From NCBI GenBank assembly GCA_020638595.1, contig JACKIG010000007.1:1-64000 (forward strand): a DNA stretch of 64,000 nt, read 5' to 3'. Of this stretch, positions 60,992 to 64,000 are shown one piece after another. Position 1 is the stretch's first letter. Every line of letters begins with the position of its first letter. The notes under the pieces are model-generated. The model saw nothing but the letters and a program-made list of their open reading frames with translations. It was not told the origin of the DNA and did not search any database. The stretch is from Rhodospirillaceae bacterium (GTDB taxonomy: Bacteria; Pseudomonadota; Alphaproteobacteria; DSM-16000; Inquilinaceae). The position numbers were made by a program, and so were the translations under genes.

Positions 60992-61630
60992 ATGCCGGTG
61001 ATATTTCGCAAGCTGCTGCCCGACGAGTTCGGCGGCTATCAGGACCACCTGGTGCGGCTGTCGGGTCGTGACCGGGTCTCGCGCTTCCATGCCGGGACGG
61101 CGGACGAGAGCATCGAACGCCATTGCCAGCGGCTGCGCTGGCCCGAAACCCGGTTGATCGGCTGCTTCATCGACGGCGTCCTGCGCGGCGCGGTCGAGCT
61201 GCAGTCGTTCCAACGCCCCGGCGCCGCCATCGGTGCGGAGCTGGCGGTCAGCGTGGAGGATGCCTACCAGGGCCACGGGATCGGCACCGAGCTGGTGCGG
61301 CGTGCCCTGCTGGTGGCACGCAACCGCTGGATCCGCGGCGTCGGCATGCTGTCGCTGGCGAACAACTTCCGCATGCGCGAGATCGGCCGCCGCTACGGCG
61401 GGCGGTCCAATCTCGACGACGGGTCCATCGAGACCGTCTATCGCCTGTCCAGGCCCGACGCCAGGTCGTTTGCCGAAGAGATGGCGGACGACGGTGTCGC
61501 CCTGGTGTTCCTCGGCCTCAATCGCTGGCAACGGTCGATCAGGACGCCGCGCCACGACATGCCGGCATTCGCAGCGATGCGCCCGGCGACCGCCATGGCC
61601 GGGACGGGGGTCGCCGCCTTCGGGGCCTGA
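60992..61630 (+). CDS. GNAT-family N-acetyltransferase
   Basis: A 212-aa enzyme. The acetyl-CoA binding motif is [20 protein letters not shown], with the Q-x-x-G-x-G/A pattern, preceded by the GAELAV strand. The N-terminal part [20 protein letters not shown] and the helical C-terminus ending [10 protein letters not shown] are typical. The acceptor substrate is unknown. The start at 60992 (ATG) follows GAGGAATGGA. Confidence 0.87.
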   Translation: MPVIFRKLLPDEFGGYQDHLVRLSGRDRVSRFHAGTADESIERHCQRLRWPETRLIGCFIDGVLRGAVELQSFQRPGAAIGAELAVSVEDAYQGHGIGTELVRRALLVARNRWIRGVGMLSLANNFRMREIGRRYGGRSNLDDGSIETVYRLSRPDARSFAEEMADDGVALVFLGLNRWQRSIRTPRHDMPAFAAMRPATAMAGTGVAAFGA

Positions 61631-61695
61631 CGGCAGGGCGCAGTCGCGGCATTACACCGAGGGGCATGGCCCCGCGGCACCCGTCGGGTTGGCCC

Positions 61696-61856
61696 GCACT
61701 TCTCACACCCGCCACGGCCTGCGTCGCGCCCAGGCGTCCGGCCGCTGCGTCGCAAGCCTCGACCGTAGCCACCGCTACGCTTTTCGGCTTGCTCCTGATG
61801 GAACGGACGCCCGGACGCCCGGACGCGACGCAGACCGTGGCGGTTGTGAGAAGTGC
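61696..61856. repeat. 160-bp palindromic element
   Basis: GCACTTCTCACA (61696-61707) pairs with TGTGAGAAGTGC (61845-61856), and the arms continue inward for about 45 bp with few mismatches (GCCACGG/CCGTGGC, TGCGTCGCG/CGCGACGCA). Inside, GCAAGCC pairs with GGCTTGC and CGTAGC with GCTACG around a CACC loop. The whole element can fold into one long hairpin and is likely a MITE- or BOX-like repeat rather than a terminator. Confidence 0.75.
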
Positions 61857-61904
61857 AGGCTAGGGTGGGGGGAACCCCACCCTCACGGCCCCAGGTCCGC
61901 TGCC

Positions 61905-62912
61905 ATGCATCTCGCCCGATTTCCCCGCGTCCGCCTGTGTCATCGTCCAACGCCGCTGGAGCCCATGGACCGGCTGGGCCGGCTGCTGGGCGGGCCGAAG
62001 CTGTTCGTCAAGCGTGACGACTGCACCGGCCTGGCCACGGGCGGGAACAAGACCCGCAAGCTGGATTTCCTGATGGGCGCGGCGCTCGCCCGGGGGGCCG
62101 ACACGGTCGTCACCCAGGGTGCGGTGCAGTCGAACCATGTGCGCCAGACCGCGGCCGCGGCCGCCCGGCTTGGCCTGAAATGCCATGTCCTGCTGGAACG
62201 CCGGGTACCCGACCGGCCGGCGGACTATGAAACGACGGGCAATGTCTTTCTGGATCGGCTGTTCGGCGCCACGCTGGACTACCGGCCCCCGGGCCTGGAC
62301 ATGAATGCCGAAGCCGAACGGGCGGGCGAAGCGCTGGCTGCCCAGGGGGCCGTCCCCTATGTCATTCCCGGCGGCGGCTCCAACCCCACCGGCGCGCTCG
62401 GCTATGTCGAAGCGGCGCTGGAACTGGTGCGCCAGGCCGACGACATGGGGATCGCCATCGATCACATCGTCCACGCCACCGGCAGCACGGGCACGCAAGC
62501 GGGGCTGGTGGCGGGCCTTGTCGGGTCGAACGCCCATATCCCCGTGACCGGCATCAGCGTGCGCCAGCCGCGCGAGGTCCAGGAAGCCGCCGTGCACAAG
62601 CTGGCCGAAGAGACGGCCGGACTTCTGGGCGTGCAGGGCGGGATCCCGCGCGACCGTGTTGTCGCCAACAGCGACTATGTCGGCGGCGGCTATGGCGTGC
62701 CGACGGAGGGCATGGCCGAAGCCGTGCGCCTGGCGGCGCGCACCGAGGGGTTGCTCCTGGATCCGGTCTATTCCGGCAAGGGCATGGCCGGGCTGATCGA
62801 CCTGATCCGCAAGGGCCGCTTCGGCCGGGACGAAACGGTGGTGTTCCTGCACACCGGCGGCAGCGTCGGCCTGTTCGCCTACCAGGACGTGCTGCCGGGG
62901 GAAGGGACCTGA
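61905..62912 (+). CDS. D-cysteine desulfhydrase / ACC deaminase family PLP enzyme
   Basis: A 335-aa PLP-dependent enzyme of the DcyD type. The PLP lysine is Lys49 in [30 protein letters not shown] and the glycine loop [15 protein letters not shown] complete the fold. It breaks down D-cysteine to pyruvate, sulfide and ammonia or a related D-amino acid. The next gene, an Asp/Glu racemase, starts one base after its stop, which supports a D-amino-acid salvage operon. Start 61905. Confidence 0.9.
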   Translation: MHLARFPRVRLCHRPTPLEPMDRLGRLLGGPKLFVKRDDCTGLATGGNKTRKLDFLMGAALARGADTVVTQGAVQSNHVRQTAAAAARLGLKCHVLLERRVPDRPADYETTGNVFLDRLFGATLDYRPPGLDMNAEAERAGEALAAQGAVPYVIPGGGSNPTGALGYVEAALELVRQADDMGIAIDHIVHATGSTGTQAGLVAGLVGSNAHIPVTGISVRQPREVQEAAVHKLAEETAGLLGVQGGIPRDRVVANSDYVGGGYGVPTEGMAEAVRLAARTEGLLLDPVYSGKGMAGLIDLIRKGRFGRDETVVFLHTGGSVGLFAYQDVLPGEGT

Positions 62913-62913
62913 C

Positions 62914-63699
62914 ATGGCCGACAAGATCGTCGGCGTCATTGGCGGGCTGGGACCCGAAGCGAGCCTGCATTTCTATGCCCGCGTGCTGGCCTTGACGCCG
63001 GCATCCCGCGATCAGGACCATCTGCACCTGATCATCGACAGCAATCCGAAGACCGCCAACCGCAACGATGCCCTGGCGGGGCGCGGGCCGTCGCCGGCCC
63101 CCCAGCTGGTCGCATCGGCCCGGCGGCTGGAACAGGCCGGCGCGCAGGTGCTGGTCATGGCCTGCAACACCGCCCATGCCTGGGAGGCGGAGATCCGTGC
63201 CGCCACCGCCGTGCCGTTCATCAGCATCATCGAAACGACGGCGGGCGAAGCCGCCCGCCTGGCCCCCGCCGGGGCACCGGTCGGGCTGCTGGCGGCCGAA
63301 GGATGCCTGAGGGCCGGCCTGTTCCAGCGTGCGCTTGCGGCCCGGGGCCTGCGGCCGGTGCTGCTGCCCGACGGGGACCAGGATGCCTTCATGGCGCTGG
63401 TCTACCGCATCAAGGCCGGCGTCGTCGGGCGGGAGGAGCGGGCGTGCATGGCGGCCTTCGTCCGCCGGCTCGTCGACCTGGGCGCCGCAGCCATCGTGGC
63501 GGGATGTACGGAGGTGCCCTTGGTCCTGCCCGCCGGCGCGGCGCCCTGTCCGCTGATCGATTCGAGCGAGGCGCTGGCGCAAGCGACCGTGGCCTACGCG
63601 CTCTCCGGCGGGGATCGGTCGGGCACGCGCGCCGCCAGCGCCGTCGCCAGCCCGGCCGACAGCAGCCCGGCCACCCACCACGACTGCCAGGCGCCATAG
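62914..63699 (+). CDS. aspartate/glutamate racemase family protein
   Basis: A 261-aa enzyme with the two catalytic cysteines: Cys84 in VMACNTAHAW and Cys198 in VAGCTEVPL. VIGGLGPEASLHFY is the N-terminal signature of YgeA-like racemases. It starts one base after the PLP enzyme and shares its likely D-amino-acid role. Its 3' end runs 106 bp into the end of the convergent O-antigen ligase gene; the extra C-terminal tail after ALAQATVAYALSG is Ser/Ala-rich and may be dispensable. Confidence 0.9.
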   Translation: MADKIVGVIGGLGPEASLHFYARVLALTPASRDQDHLHLIIDSNPKTANRNDALAGRGPSPAPQLVASARRLEQAGAQVLVMACNTAHAWEAEIRAATAVPFISIIETTAGEAARLAPAGAPVGLLAAEGCLRAGLFQRALAARGLRPVLLPDGDQDAFMALVYRIKAGVVGREERACMAAFVRRLVDLGAAAIVAGCTEVPLVLPAGAAPCPLIDSSEALAQATVAYALSGGDRSGTRAASAVASPADSSPATHHDCQAP

Positions 63700-64000
63700 G
63701 CCACGGACAGCATCGCCAGCGAGGCGGCGAACTGGGCCAACGCCATTCTCTGGGCCGTCTGTTCCAGGGTCGCCGTGAGCCGCAGCACGGCCAGTCCGAA
63801 GGCCATTGCCGCCACGGCGCCGACAAGGCCCAGCTCCAGCCAGACCTGCAGGAAGGCGTTGTGGGGATGCAGGGGAATGATCGACTGGTCCGGGGCCTGG
63901 AATTCCGACGTCTCCCCACGGTTGTCCATGGACCGCGACGCGGCGAGGCCGTGCCCGAAGATCGGCCGGTCGCCGACCCGTTCGGCCGTGAAATGCCAGA
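63594..64000 (-). CDS. O-antigen ligase-like (Wzy_C) protein, 3' part only
   Basis: The 5' end lies beyond the right edge. The visible C-terminal 135 residues read WHFTAERVGDRPIFGHGLAA, then LHPHNAFLQVWLELGLVGAV and two more helices. The His in LHPHNAFLQ is the conserved ligase motif of the Wzy_C family, which joins O-antigen to lipid A-core. It ends at 63594 and overlaps the convergent racemase by 106 bp. Confidence 0.83.
   Translation of the reverse strand, partial: WHFTAERVGDRPIFGHGLAASRSMDNRGETSEFQAPDQSIIPLHPHNAFLQVWLELGLVGAVAAMAFGLAVLRLTATLEQTAQRMALAQFAASLAMLSVAYGAWQSWWVAGLLSAGLATALAARVPDRSPPESA

Overview
The window is a 64-kb, very GC-rich stretch of an alphaproteobacterial chromosome. 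I infer a Rhodospirillales-like marine or environmental lineage from the mix of orphan TRAP/TAXI binding proteins, a BCCT transporter, PhoX, an oxygen-independent HemN, CoQ7 and TTGC-N3-GCAA palindromes; no rRNA or tRNA gene is present to confirm this. GC-rich reading frames are open on both strands almost everywhere, so genes were chosen by recognisable motifs, start-site context and neighbour spacing. No CRISPR array, insertion sequence or phage was seen.

Layout. 0.3-5 kb: TAXI binding protein, AhpD-like protein, BCCT osmolyte transporter with a universal stress protein, and a GST. 5-10.5 kb: M17 aminopeptidase, MarR regulator, NlpC/P60 hydrolase and a large methyltransferase; three of these four genes carry apparent frameshifts, several explained by a lost GC dinucleotide. 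10.6-16.8 kb: DUF2569 membrane protein with a clear intrinsic terminator, small glycine-zipper lipoproteins, NADAR protein, metallophosphoesterase, HemN and a 59-aa protein. 17.1-18.6 kb: a parD antitoxin remnant fused tail-to-tail to a frameshifted MFS gene. 18.8-28.8 kb: pentapeptide-repeat protein, EamA exporter, SPFH/NfeD pair, aldo-keto reductase, CHASE2 adenylate cyclase divergent from a FecR/DUF4384 protein, a 665-bp structured non-coding stretch, and dsbB-coq7.

29-50.4 kb is the most interesting part: a long co-directional, tightly packed block. An SPFH-GYF protein, a double zinc-ribbon protein and a HAD protein are followed by a membrane-anchored trypsin-like protease, an SrfA-like protein, SrfB (actin/Hsp70-fold motifs), SrfC (dynamin-like GTPase motifs), a bitopic Sel1-like protein, a periplasmic vWA protein resembling the vWA half of PpkA, an ABC ATPase and permease, a non-catalytic formylglycine-generating-enzyme-like protein (these three resemble TagT, TagS and TagR of the type VI secretion threonine-phosphorylation pathway), and two lipoproteins. 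It contains no type VI structural gene and no kinase. I interpret it as a trans-envelope sensing or remodelling machine that combines srfABC with a Tag-like module.

50.5-64 kb: DctP binding protein, alpha/beta hydrolase, EamA exporter, polysaccharide pyruvyl transferase, NhaA, Tat-exported rubredoxin, a TetR-EamA pair with a perfect 16-bp operator, PhoX with a probable Pho box, a small protein preceded by TTGC-N3-GCAA palindromes, a GNAT enzyme, a 160-bp palindromic element, a D-cysteine desulfhydrase/Asp-Glu racemase pair, and the 3' part of an O-antigen ligase that leaves the window.
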